In this document: positions 52,637-63,451 of the stretch, piece by piece
Position numbering within the stretch: the stretch's first letter is position 1
How the letters are laid out: each line of letters opens with the position of its first letter
Translations under genes and position numbers: made by a program
NCBI RefSeq assembly: GCF_011745365.1
Contig: NW_024468912.1
Span: forward strand, 1,364,001 to 1,428,000
Source: Cryphonectria parasitica EP155
Taxonomy: Eukaryota; Ascomycota; Sordariomycetes; Diaporthales; Cryphonectriaceae
Direction of reading: 5' to 3'
Length of the DNA: 64,000 nucleotides
Notes under the pieces: model-generated
The model's input: the letters and a program-made list of their open reading frames with translations, nothing else
Databases searched by the model: none
Told to the model about the DNA's origin: nothing

Positions 52637-53107
52637 GCAGATGCCTCGTTCTCATCTGTTTCTTTGAGAGCGTTTAGTACATAAGGGCAATATCCGATGG
52701 GACTCGACAACATCAGGCTGCCTTTCCAAGCCTCCATGCCGAAAAGTTCCTTGTGCTTCCTTTCTGTCTACTTTTCTCTTTTCTTATTTATTGGAAAAAT
52801 TCTTAACCAAAGAGTATCACAAGGTCGTCCATCCAATCAGCCCTTGACGGTAAAATAATACCCGTTGGTCCCAACCTGCAAGGCTTGGGTGGCCATCAGG
52901 AGTCAACCAGTGTATTGACGGCCATCATGGCCATAATGTTCATATTTACACTTTAATGGTGTGTCAGAAGGAGAATGTCAGCATAGAATACAGAAGAAGA
53001 AGAAAGGCAAAGAAAGAGAGAATTGGAACCTGAGAGTAGCCGTGGCCCACGCCATACTTTACAGCCACTCATTTCTGATTCTGATGGGTAAATCTGGTTC
53101 TTCCGGC

Positions 53108-53113
53108 CACGTG
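53108..53113. promoter_or_regulatory. CACGTG box upstream of the arylsulfatase
   Basis: Palindromic bHLH-type site about 400 bp before the sulfatase start. In yeast Cbf1 uses this core at sulfur genes. One six-base match is weak evidence of control. Confidence 0.25.
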
Positions 53114-53518
53114 AAAATCTCTGGTCACATTCTCAAATAGACATATGAGAAAAATTCATGAGACGAGACGAAAATCTACTGTAAGCATATGTCATCGCAT
53201 CGTAAAGCCGGATGATAATACGACGGCACCGACGGTCGCTCCACTCATAAATGCTGAGAACCCGCAGCGTTACTGCACGGTCCCCGCTCCCCCGGAATAG
53301 GTCCGGACCGGGACTGACATCACGGCATGCGCGTTCCGGATGGCGTAATTCGATTCTGTATCCACAACAACAACTGCTTGCTCCAAACAATGGCAGACTT
53401 TACTTCGAATAGATGTTCGAAGAGTGCCTCGTTTGATTTCTAGCAAGAATCTTGCTTACTTCCTGGCTATCGTCGTGGCCAAATTTTTTTCCCCTGACGT
53501 TAAGGAGGCAGTCATAGG

Positions 53519-55624
53519 ATGCATTTGATCGGCCCCGTGCTATGGTCAGCCTGGCTCGTCGTCAGCGTGCAGGCGGCCTTTTTGGACCGTGATAGTCAGG
53601 CAGTACTGCTCGAAGACGCAAGCCCAGCAAGCAGACCAAAGAATGTAGTCTTCATACTCACAGACGACCAGGACGCGGCGATGGACTCCATCTCCTACAT
53701 GCCTCTACTCAAAACGTATTTGACGGACAAAGGCACCACCTACACAAACCACTTTACTACCACAGCCATATGCTGTCCCTCACGGGTGTCATTGTGGACT
53801 GGCAAGCAGCCTCACAACACAAATGTCACGGATGTGAACCCTCCATATGGTAAGGAATAAGCAATCCGTTCCTTGATCTGCATAGAAGTTAGGGGAAATC
53901 CAATGTGCTAACAACGAGACACCTATTGATGTCGTCGTCTCAAAAAGGCGGATATCCAAAGTTTGTATCTCAGGGCCTGAACAGCAATTATCTCCCGGTC
54001 TGGCTGCAGGAAGCAGGCTACAACACATACTACACGGGCAAACTCTTCAACTCTCACACTATTGCAAACTACGACTCGCCCTACCCAGCAGGCTGGACAG
54101 CCACAGACTTCCTCCTCGACCCAGGCACATACTCCTACCTCAACCCCATCTACCAGAGTAACAAAGACAGCCCGGTCCACCACAACAATGAGCACACCTC
54201 CGACCTCATCACCATCAAGGCCCAAGGACTCCTCGACCAGGCCCTCGCAGCCGACAAGCCCTTCTTCCTCGGCGTAGCCCCCGTCGCACCACACTCCAAC
54301 ATCGACATCAACAGGCACGCTCACACGCCCCAGATGACAGAGCCTATTCCTGCCCAGCGCCACGAGGGTCTGTTCGACGGCGTCCAAGTTCCCAGGACCC
54401 CCAACTTCAACCCAGACACGCCGAGCGGGGCGAGCTGGGTCCGAAATCTGCTGCAGCACAACGCCTCGTCCGTGGAGTACCTGGATCACTACTACCGCCA
54501 GCGCCTACGTGCGCTGCAGGCTGTGGACGAGCTGGTGGAGAAGCTCATCGCGCAGCTTGACGAGGCTGGCGTCCTGGATGACACTTATGTCGTCTATAGC
54601 TCGGACAATGGATTCCATATCGGCCAGCACCGACTCCCGCCGGGGAAAGAGTGTGGGTATGAGGAGGACATCCGTGTGCCGCTGGTCGTGAGGGGTCCAG
54701 GCGTGCCGCAGGGTGCAGTTGAGGACTCGGTAACTACGCATATCGATCTTGCGCCGACTGTGCTGAAAATGGTCGGGGCTGAGGCGAGGCCTGACTTTGA
54801 CGGCGTGCCGATCCCGATTGGGTCGGCCTCTGACCGTGCTGGTGAGAAGGAGATGGTTGGACCGGAAAGGTGGGAAACAAAGAGGCATGAGCACGTCGCA
54901 GTTGAGTACTGGGGCTATGCGATTGCGGAAGGCGAAGGTGGTGGGTTTGGTAAGTTGGCACAAGGAGGACGGATCGCTTATTGATCTTCTCTCCCCTCCT
55001 TTCTCTCTGTGCAGATGACGAAATGGCATTGAAGCTGACGGCACATCTTCATCTGTTGGTTGTAGATGGCGAAGGGCAGCTCGTCGTGACCAACAACACC
55101 TACAAAGCTGTGAGAATCATCGGGGATTCCTACGATCTCTACTACGCAGTATGGTGCAATAACGAGCACGAACTATATGATATCAAGGTACGCGCATTTT
55201 CCTCTCAAAATTTTAAAAAGAAATACGAAAAAGACTTGTCGTACTAAAGCAAGTTCTCGCAGACGGATCCAGGACAGTTGGACAACCTATACAACAAGTC
55301 TCATAAATACATGTCACCTAATGGCAAGAACCGCCTGCTCGGAACGGACATAGGCCTCGTCATCGACCGTCTCGACTCCCTCATGATGGTCCTGAAATCA
55401 TGTAAGGGAAACACCTGTATCGAGCCGTGGAGGGTACTCCACCCGCAAGGAGACGTCGAAAGCCTGTCTGATGCGCTGCAAGTAAGATTCGACGCGTTCT
55501 ATAAGGAGCAGGCTAAAGTCTCGTTCGATAGGTGTGAGCTTGGGTATATCATCGATGCCGAGGGACCTCAGGTGCCTCTTGCATATGAGTATCGGAAGGG
55601 GTCGAGTTGGCATATGTGGGTGTG

Positions 55625-55625
<1 letters not shown>
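53519..55625 (+). CDS. Secreted arylsulfatase
   Basis: Four exons, 53519-53849, 53948-54949, 55015-55187 and 55263-55625, give 622 aa; introns of 98, 65 and 75 nt have GT-AG ends and preserve frame (PPYG|GYPKFVSQGL at the first join). Signal peptide MHLIGPVLWSAWLVVSVQA. Type I sulfatase motifs: metal-binding FILTDDQD; signature CCPSR (Cys 85 is the formylglycine precursor) followed by TGK; YYTGKLFN; and YSSDNGFHIGQHRLPPGK. Arylsulfatases release sulfate from sulfate esters, in fungi typically when sulfur is scarce. The third exon junction is well supported; an alternative small intron within exon 3 is possible because its start (DDEMALKLTAHLHLL) is less conserved. A 35-nt A run starts at the stop codon. 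Confidence 0.9.

Positions 55626-55659
<34 letters not shown>
55625..55659. repeat. 35-nt poly-A run at the sulfatase stop codon
   Basis: Uninterrupted A tract beginning with the last base of the TGA. The upstream gene has introns, so it is not a processed retrocopy. Confidence 0.9.
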
Positions 55660-55662
<3 letters not shown>

Positions 55663-56356
55663 AGGATGTGTATAAGAGAGGATAACCATCGTGCAAGCCT
55701 AGACAGATAGCTTCACTCATCATCCATAGCCCCCAGACTTGCTTAGCACAGCCGCCATGTTTACGTCACTGAGCGCCTGTCGGTCAGCCCTCGAATGGTT
55801 TTCTCAATTGGCTAAAGGATGAATTAGTGCACTGATCCAAAGTCCGTAGATGCGAATGCGAGCGAGGACAGTAAGTCAGCCCCTTGCCAGTGGCTATCGA
55901 CGTGTCTATTACTGTCGTCGTGTTGTGGTTCTTACACTTTTTGGGGGCTGCCGTGGCGGATGCGGTAAATTAGCCCGCCGGGCAGACTTTCGTCCGTCCC
56001 GCTGTGGTGCATGTCGCTTTGCGTTTCGAACGCCGCGCAATGGAATGGAAACGTCAGCCCTCTTGAGCTCAGCATGGGATGGAATCAGTGAGCAATTGGG
56101 ACGAAGCGCTGTCAGAGGATCGTATGGAAAGGGGGCTATGTTCTGGTGGTGCGTTATGTGTACATAGTATAGTAGGTCGAGAATTGTTTTAAATATTGAA
56201 CCTCTCCCAAGGTTGCAGTGGACTTTGATAATCTTGTTTTCTTCTTTCAAGACAACACTTGTATCAGTCTTATAGTGTATTTTCACCCTTTATTTCAAAT
56301 TTACGATCAGGATTTGATACCATTCTTCGCACAGTCTCATTCCAGACAAGTACAAA
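55660..56356. other. Intergenic region
   Basis: About 700 bp containing the sulfatase 3' flank and the promoter of the small Cys-rich gene. No gene seen. Confidence 0.5.
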
Positions 56357-56838
56357 ATGTGCTGCAACAAGAAACGCGCTGCTCGATACGCCGCCAGCGT
56401 GCCCGCTGCGGACGAGGGTCAATATTACTATCACCACCAGACCGGACGACGAGGCTGCGGAGGCGGCTATTCATCGGGCTGCCGCCGAAGACCAGGCCTG
56501 ATCCGAAGCCTGTTCGGCATGGCCAAGGAGTACAGCGACAACAAGGCCGTAGGTCAACCTATTTGCTCCGATGTATTCGACATAGTTGATTGCTAACAAA
56601 CTCTCAGCTTCCTCAGGCTGCTCATCAAAGAGCTTCTCAGGAGACTGATGGTTCATGGCCGGCTGAGAAGCAAAATCATCTGGACTATCCTGTGCGGGAG
56701 CAGCCAGAGGCGCACCAGGTTGAAGGCGGAGTGAAGGCTAAGGAGGAGGATTATGATCTTGTGGAGGACGGCAGGGATGTGCACGAGGCCCGTCCTGAAA
56801 TGTTGCCGAGATACTCCCAGGTGGTCAATGCTGAGTGA
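56357..56838 (+). CDS. Small two-exon Cys/Gly/Arg-rich protein, unknown
   Basis: Exons 56357-56548 and 56608-56838 give 140 aa. The 59-nt intron has GTAGGT, a textbook TGCTAAC branch point at about 56591 and TCAG, which strongly supports a real gene. The protein starts MCCNKKRAARY, has a Tyr-rich patch (QYYYHHQTGRRGCGGGY) and a short amphipathic segment (LIRSLFGMAKEYSDN), then an acidic second half ending EMLPRYSQVV, a PxY-type motif. MCC at the N-terminus with Lys following could be a palmitoylation site. No signal peptide. I do not recognise a family. Confidence 0.7.
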
Positions 56839-57027
56839 AGAAACCACGAGATACTGCTTGGTCCAAGGTCTTTTTGCTACTATATTTGTACTTTCAGCTC
56901 TTCTGTTCAATCGTTCACACCTTTTGTGGACTTTCGATAGTCTATTTTAGGTCTAGAGCAAAATGGTCTATCTGCACACTGGGTACACAGATTCTTTTAT
57001 CTATTCAACCCTTCTCCAGCTGGCTGA

Positions 57028-58652
57028 TTACCTGTTGTTTTCTCCCCAAGGCGCCCCAGTGCAGTTGAACCCCGTCGGAGCCACCACACTATCACACAAG
57101 TAATTACTCGGCGCCGTATTGTTGACCGTGTCCAGGATATCAACACCCTCAATGACGATCCCCGTGCAAGGGCTCGCCCCGCTGCACTGCAGCTCAGCAA
57201 CAACATCACTCGTCGTCGTCCCCACCCACCCGCGCAGGGTGAGGTCCCGGATGTTGAACGGGCTCGTGTCGCAGTTGCCTGTGGCCGAGTTGTAGCTCGT
57301 GCACTGCGTGATGGCGAAGATGCCCGAGGCGTTGTCGAGCTTGAAGTCCTCAAAAGTCAGGTTGGCCGCGTAGCCCAGGCCGCCGCCGCCCCCGTTGGGT
57401 GGGTAGCCTGTGCTGTTGCCGGTCCAGGTCTTGACGTAGGCGCCGTAGCGCATCTGGTTGTTGATGGTGATGTTGCGGACTGTGACGTTCTCGATGGTCT
57501 CGAAGGCGTTTTCTATAAGTGATTGGTATTAGCATGCGAAATTCTCTTTGTAAAAAGCCAAAAAAAAAAAAAAAAAAAAGGAGGGGGGGAGGGGTTGATT
57601 CAATGTGAGTGAATGTCTCTTCTCTAAAAGGACTTACCGTATTGTCCAATGCTGCCAATGGCGATTCCCAGACCGGTGTAGAAGTCGCAGTTCTCAATGA
57701 GAATATTCGTGCTGTTGGCTTTCATGCTGATGCTGTCGTCGCCATTGTCAACGACCCAGTTGCGGAACGTGACGTTGTTCACGTAGACTGTATCTGCGCC
57801 ATCGGTCTGTAATTACGATGAATCTCATGTCAGCGCTCACCCGGTTTCCGTCCTGGTCAAAGACTGTGATAACTCCCGGTGATGATGACGAGAAAGAAGA
57901 ACTTACGTTGAGAGAAGAGAAGTCGAAGCCAACAGCATGTTCGTAATCAGTGCTGTTGATATAGATGTTCTCAAGAAGGACATCCTCGGAATGGATGATG
58001 GTCATGGTCCTAATTACGCAAGTGTGTGAGTTTCCAGTGGCCAGAACACATAATGAGGTCAAAAGGACGACAAGATCAGCTCTACTCACCACATCTGGCT
58101 CTGAACAAAACGCAGACGCTCAAACACACCATCCTTCACGCCCGTAAAGGTGATTTGGTGCGGCCGACCAGGATAGTTGTTCGTCCCGTTCACAAAGTCA
58201 TACCACACCTGCCCATTGCCGTCAAGAGTGCCATAGCCATGCCCATCCCACCTGATGCCCTCGCCGCCAAACAGCCACGCACTGGTCTGATTCTGGTACC
58301 CCACGGGCAGCGAGTAGTTCAACCAGTACGGGATGTTGGTGTCCCAGAGCAGCGTGCCCTGCAGGTCGACCTCCACGTTGCTGAGGCCCGTCGTGTTCAT
58401 GACCGACTTGACATTGTACGTCTCGTTCAGGAACACGACTTTCCCCCTTGCGGTGCCCACATCGTTGTGGCCGCACTGCGCAAAGGCCTGAATGATGGCG
58501 GGCGCCGAGTCTGTGCCGTTAGGGCCGGGCTGGACGACACATGTGTTGCTGCCGCTGCCGCTGCCGCTGGCGCTGGGCAACGAGGCGAGGGGCGCGAGCT
58601 CGGAAGAGAGGACAAGAGGCACCTGCAGTGCCGCTACCAGTGAGGAGCGCAT
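57028..58652 (-). CDS. Secreted GH28 family glycosidase (pectinase fold)
   Basis: Four minus-strand exons, 58652-58090, 58009-57907, 57806-57638 and 57512-57028, total 439 aa; introns of 80, 100 and 125 nt. The ATG at 58652 gives a clean signal peptide (MRSSLVAALQVPLVLSS); an in-frame ATG at 58742 would add 30 residues. GH28 landmarks: GTLDGNGQVWYDF, the split NTDGAD (Asn in exon 2, TDG in exon 3), VDNGDDSIS with the catalytic Asp pair, and GIAIGSIGQY. The site that is usually GHG reads GLG, so the His of classical endopolygalacturonases is missing. That pattern suggests an exo-acting GH28 subgroup (exo-rhamnogalacturonase or exo-polygalacturonase type) rather than an endo-pectinase. Many NxT/NxS sites fit secretion. 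Confidence 0.87.
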
Positions 58653-59740
58653 CGTGGCAGGGAGTATGAGAGAGACCAGAAGAGCTTGGGCGGACGAGAG
58701 AAGCCCATGGCCTCGGAGGTGGCGCAGTCTGGATCCTGTCATCGTATTTATATGTTTTCTTTTCTCTTTTTTTTCCCCTTATCGCCCTTGCTTGATCTTT
58801 AGAGCCAAAGATCTACACCATGTTGATGATGATGTTACCAGTCAATTGAAGACTTTTTTCCTTCTCTCTTTCGTAAGGAGTTCCACCGCCAATTCAGAAG
58901 GGCGACCTCGGGGTGGGAAGAAAGAAGGAGGAGGGGAAATATCTGGGGGGGTGGACCTTGGGGGTGGGTCTGGGGGTTGGACCCGTGGGGATCTTTTGAG
59001 GGGTTTCCCCGTGTTATAGCCGGTTTACTTGGGGGCTTTGGTGAAGAGGTTAAGCATATCTCGGCGTCTATGGCCTGCTCGAGACAGAAACATGACTCGG
59101 GAGAGCATTGCTGACGGGATCGTATCCCTCATAATGGATGAATTCATTACCTTAGACTACCTACTATACTACGATGAGGTAAGGGTAGTAATACATGTAT
59201 TGGACGTGGAATATTGGGAAAAGGCTGAGATGATTGTAGATGAAATATAAACAGATGGTGGTCTATCTGTCCAGTATATAATTTCTGATCATATCTAAAG
59301 CCAGTTCTGAGGTAATCATTCCGCTCACAGGAATGGGTAGGCTTTCTTCCGGTGCCTTTTGCCGGAGCCTACTTCCAAGTAATTGTCGATAAATGCCCCA
59401 TCCACGACACTCCACACTGGATACGACTTGTGCGACATAGCAAAGGTCAATTCGAGGATGATCAGCAGACGTCATATTGAAAAGGAAACAGCACAAAAAC
59501 AACGCACGAACACACCCAGTCAGTCAGTCACGACTCACACCGGCCCGGTTATGAGGCACTTTGAATTTTCGTGGCTCCAGTATGAAAAGTACCTTATAGA
59601 CAAGTGGGCAGCAAAAGAACCGACATGGTTTATAGCATTGAATCTTGGTCGTGCCGTTCACCGTCGCTGTGTTCTACAACGAAGTGGCCCAAAGGCATAG
59701 AAAGGGGGGAAACAACATCGTGAGTAATTTAATAATGTAT
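58653..59740. other. Intergenic region
   Basis: 1.1 kb holding the GH28 promoter and the 3' flank of the reductase gene. G-rich around 58915-59000. No gene seen. Confidence 0.5.
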
Positions 59741-62700
59741 CTAACAAGTAACGCTGTCTAATATGTATATGTTCTTCTCTATCCATGCCCACATGCTCAT
59801 GACAGCCTCCTTCTCTAGCGGCTGAACCCTTCTCATAACCTCTGACGCAGCCTCTGCCCGCTTCACATCAAAAACAACACTGAGACTTTCGTGGTGGTCG
59901 TCCGAATGAGCATACATGCTCTTCCAGAGATGAAGCAGGGACCGTGCTGGATGATTCCCATGCTCGAGTGCCGTCTCGAGTTGGTGCAGCCACGTCTGCG
60001 GAGAGACGATTTGGATTTTATGTGCACCAGTCACGTTGTCGGTCGACACTCGGCCGGTCTTACCCGAGTCTTGTTTTACCAATGAACTCTCATCGGCAAT
60101 CCAACCGACCATCTCTGACCACATCGGCCCTTGGTGCGGATTCAAAACATGATACACAGGTGTTCTCTGGTGATATTTCGACCCGTGCGCAGGCCCATCT
60201 AGAGCTTCGTTGAACGAGATGTCCAGGACAGCCCTCGCGGCGACATCTGCAGGCAGCCAGCTGAGAGGTTCCTCTCCCAGGTCCGGAAGACAGTTTGTGA
60301 TCTTGGCCGAGGAGAGCATGATTGGGTACGCCTCAGTCATGTTCCAGACCCCGTGTTTATTCCCGCAGAGCTGGCCGACACGAATGATGACAATGGGTGA
60401 TTTTTCCTGGGCGGGAAGGGTGCTGTCGACGTTGATAGTAGGTGGAGAGACACTCCCGCCCACCTTGGCCGTGGTGCAGATGTTCTCCGCCACCCATTTC
60501 GACCTGGAGTAGCCGAGAGGAGACGCATCTTCTGGCTCGGAACTGAGTGTCTCAGGTATGGCGCGCTCTGCGGCACTTCTTGCAGAAGACACAGCTGCTA
60601 TCGATGATATGAAGACAAATCTTGCTGCCGCGCCGCCCGTGGCATCTCTCAATTCGAGGAGGTTGTGAAGGCCACTCAGCTGATCTTCAAAAGACTTCAG
60701 CCTCAGACTAAAGTTGACTGACCACGCCGAGTGGATAATCATGGTAGCCTGGCTGGTAAGCTGGGTCCAGTCGCTATCCTCAAGCCCAAGCCTTGGTTTC
60801 GAGATAGCACAGGGCATACAGACAAGTCTTGTTCCCTGTTCATGCTCCATGTTCACCGTCGCCAGCCCTCGAGACTTGAGTGATTTTTTGATGCGCCTGA
60901 CTCCATCATCATGACTCTGGGTGCGGACCAGACAAAAGACTTTCGAGACTTTGGCGTCCTGGAGGAGTAGATCGAGGATGTGAGCTCCCAAGAATCCGGT
61001 AGCACCCGTGAGGACGACGACGCGCTTATTTTGATGGTCGAAGGATCCCGTCGGCGCTTGTATGGCATGCCGATATTTCTCGACTAGGTCCAGCATAAGT
61101 TGTTCCTCGTCGGTGTCTTCTTCAGCGGCAATACCGTTCAGAGTCATCGTACTATCTGCTGCATTCCGGCATCGTAGTATGTATTTCGATAGCTGATCGA
61201 TAGAGCCTTGCTCGTATATGATATTGAGCGGCAGCTTCTTGTCGGTGTCGAAAAAGGCTCTTGAAATGCTATTTCTGAGGCGCGAGCAGGCGATCGAGTC
61301 CACGCCTTGTGCAAACAAATCGCCTGTGGGGCTGACACGTCGTCCAAGAACATTACTGAAAAGCTTCGTGAGCTCCTCCAGAACTTTGCTGTCAGGAACG
61401 TTGACCTTTTGGGGAGGAGATCCCCCTAAAGTCGCTCCATCTCCATACACTCCTTCGATGTCATACTTGAAAAGCTTCTCTGCTTGCCTCCTCAGGATTG
61501 TGCCCTTGCTACTCTTCGGCAACGCAGTAGTCCCGCCATTTTTATCCATAACAACAACAATACTTCCCCTTCCTATCTTGGCGTGCCCTTGCGCCTGAGA
61601 ATTCATCTTTTCAATCACAGGCCACACATCATCGATGACCTGCTGATTATTGACGTAGTCAACCCCCCGTTTTGTAACAAGGAGCAGGCCAGGCGCATCT
61701 CGCCCCGTGCCAAAGATCATGGCATCTTCCAGAGCTCGCCTGCCCACAGCTGAGGCCAGAAGTTCCGCCTCTACTGGTGCAGGATCAAATTTCTTTCCGT
61801 TCACGAGTGTGATCTGCGCATCTGCTCTGCTGTGGTACCGCCAGGCGTTTGGGATCGTAGGATGCTGTTCGAACAAGTCTGCCGTCGCAAAGGAACCATC
61901 TGGTCGGTTTGTTTTGCCGCGATGCGGCCAATGTGGTTTTACCACGAATTCAAAGAGCTGAGGACCATCCTCGCCTTCTTGCTGCTCGGTTTGAGGCATA
62001 AAATCGTAGTACTCTGGTTGTAGAGAAGGATCCGCTCGCAGCCATGACCATTCTCGGTCTGTAGCATAGTCTCTGTGCGACGAGAGCAGAAACCCGCACT
62101 CAGCACTACCAAAACGCGAGATGAGCTTGACGCCATTGGAGACGAGGTCATCGCCTAGTGATGGAGGCAGAGCGGCCCCTCCGACGCCGACGAGGTCCAT
62201 GCTTTGGAGAACATTCATGCCGGCAGCGGCAGCTTCTGCATCGTCTTCGTGAATCGAAGATCCAGAGACCAGCGACTGTAGGACATAGGGCACCGAGGTG
62301 AAGTACTTGGCAGGATATGCGCCCTGAAGATACGCATTGGCTCGGTCGACGGCCCGGAGCACATTGACTGCCGTGATCGGCTGCGTTCCCGGAAACAAAT
62401 GGATCATGGCGCCGCTGGACCACGCACGAAGGCAGTCTGCGATGCCACCATGATACAAGGGCGTGGTAGAGAAACTGGCATGACTCTCACCTCCAGTCAG
62501 CCGTGGGAGAACGCCGACAGCAGCGTGGTGCGTCTGAGGAATTGGCTTAGGCAGGCCGGAGGAGGTGCCTGAGGTGTGAAAAAGGTAGGCGATGTCACCT
62601 GGTTTGGGACTCTTGGTGGTTGTGATTGTCGGAGAGTCGGATCTCAAGTTGTGCAGCACGTTGCTGATGTTGATGGCGAAAGTGCCGCCGTCCTTCGACC

Positions 62701-63451
62701 TCGTGACAGCGTCGTAGTTACGGCCATCGGCGAATATGACGGAAACCTGGCACGTGGCACAAAGATGCTTGATAGCGTTCGCCTCGAGTTGCGGACTATG
62801 ACAAAGAATGTCAAAAGAAGAAGAAAAAAAGAAAAGAAAAATTGGAAGCTAGCTTCATCGTCGTCAAGGGATTTGGGCAAGGAGGAGGAGAGCGTAAATA
62901 AGACGACCTACGCAAGAAGCAGCACGGACATGCCCAGTCTCATCAGACCAAGCCAAGTCAGGAGGAACTCGGGTGTGCTCGAGCAGAGCAGGCCAGCTGT
63001 TGAGGACCCAGCACGGCTGGCTATCTGCATCCGTCTACGCAGCCGTACTGCGGTAGCCAGAGAGTAGTCTCGTAGTTCTCGATACGTGAATTCTTGTGAT
63101 GAAGAGAACTCAACTGTCAGCCAGGCTTGGTCGACTTCTTGTGGCGTTGTCTCCCACTATTCGTCCTTCTGGGGCCTTACCAGATTTCATCTCCCTGCCT
63201 CCGTCATCATAGCAGCCGCCCGCGAAGTTGACAGCTGGCCTTTGCCTCAGTTCTTTTGCCTGCTCATCTATGAGACGGTTGACAGTATTGAAAGGGTGTG
63301 GGTGCTTCAGATTCCATCTTGCTGCTTCGCCGAGGGTGCATGTGAAGTATGTGAGTGTCTTCTTCGACACTGCGTCCTCCTCAATGTCGCCCATGTTTTC
63401 GTCGTCATCGTGGTTCCATTTGTGAACCTGGAATCGCACGTGCTTGGACAT
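59741..63451 (-). CDS. NRPS-like carboxylate reductase (A-T-R)
   Basis: Three minus-strand exons, 63451-63181, 63113-62912 and 62795-59741, give 1175 aa; introns of 67 and 116 nt keep the frame (KSG|VEFSSSQEFTYREL and SVLLLA|PQLEANAIK). The adenylation domain has LFHTSGTSSGLPKPI (about 230-242), RFGSAECG (about 385-392) and SSKGTILRR with the C-terminal Lys near 589. The carrier has LFAQGVDSIACSRL with intact Ser near 658. The reductase domain begins VLTGATGFLGAHILD (about 753) and contains GYSRSKWVAE (YxxxK). Enzymes of this type activate an acid with ATP, load it on the carrier, and release it as an aldehyde with NAD(P)H. No condensation domain, so it acts on one free acid; substrate unknown. 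All catalytic sites look intact. Confidence 0.9.

Larger units (their letters stand above)
50947..53518. other. Intergenic region with two divergent promoters
   Basis: 2.6 kb between the SGNH and sulfatase genes. No convincing coding frame. Holds a (GA)n(GT)n repeat at 52606-52636 and a CACGTG box at 53108-53113. Confidence 0.5.

Noticed and set aside
55625..55659. Poly-A run as the mark of a retroposed sulfatase copy
   Set aside because: The sulfatase keeps three introns, so it was not made from a spliced message.
49596..63451. A single biosynthetic cluster joining SGNH, sulfatase, GH28 and A-T-R genes
   Set aside because: The genes have mixed catabolic and housekeeping character, spacing up to 2.6 kb, and no transporter, regulator or core tailoring set, so a cluster is not supported.
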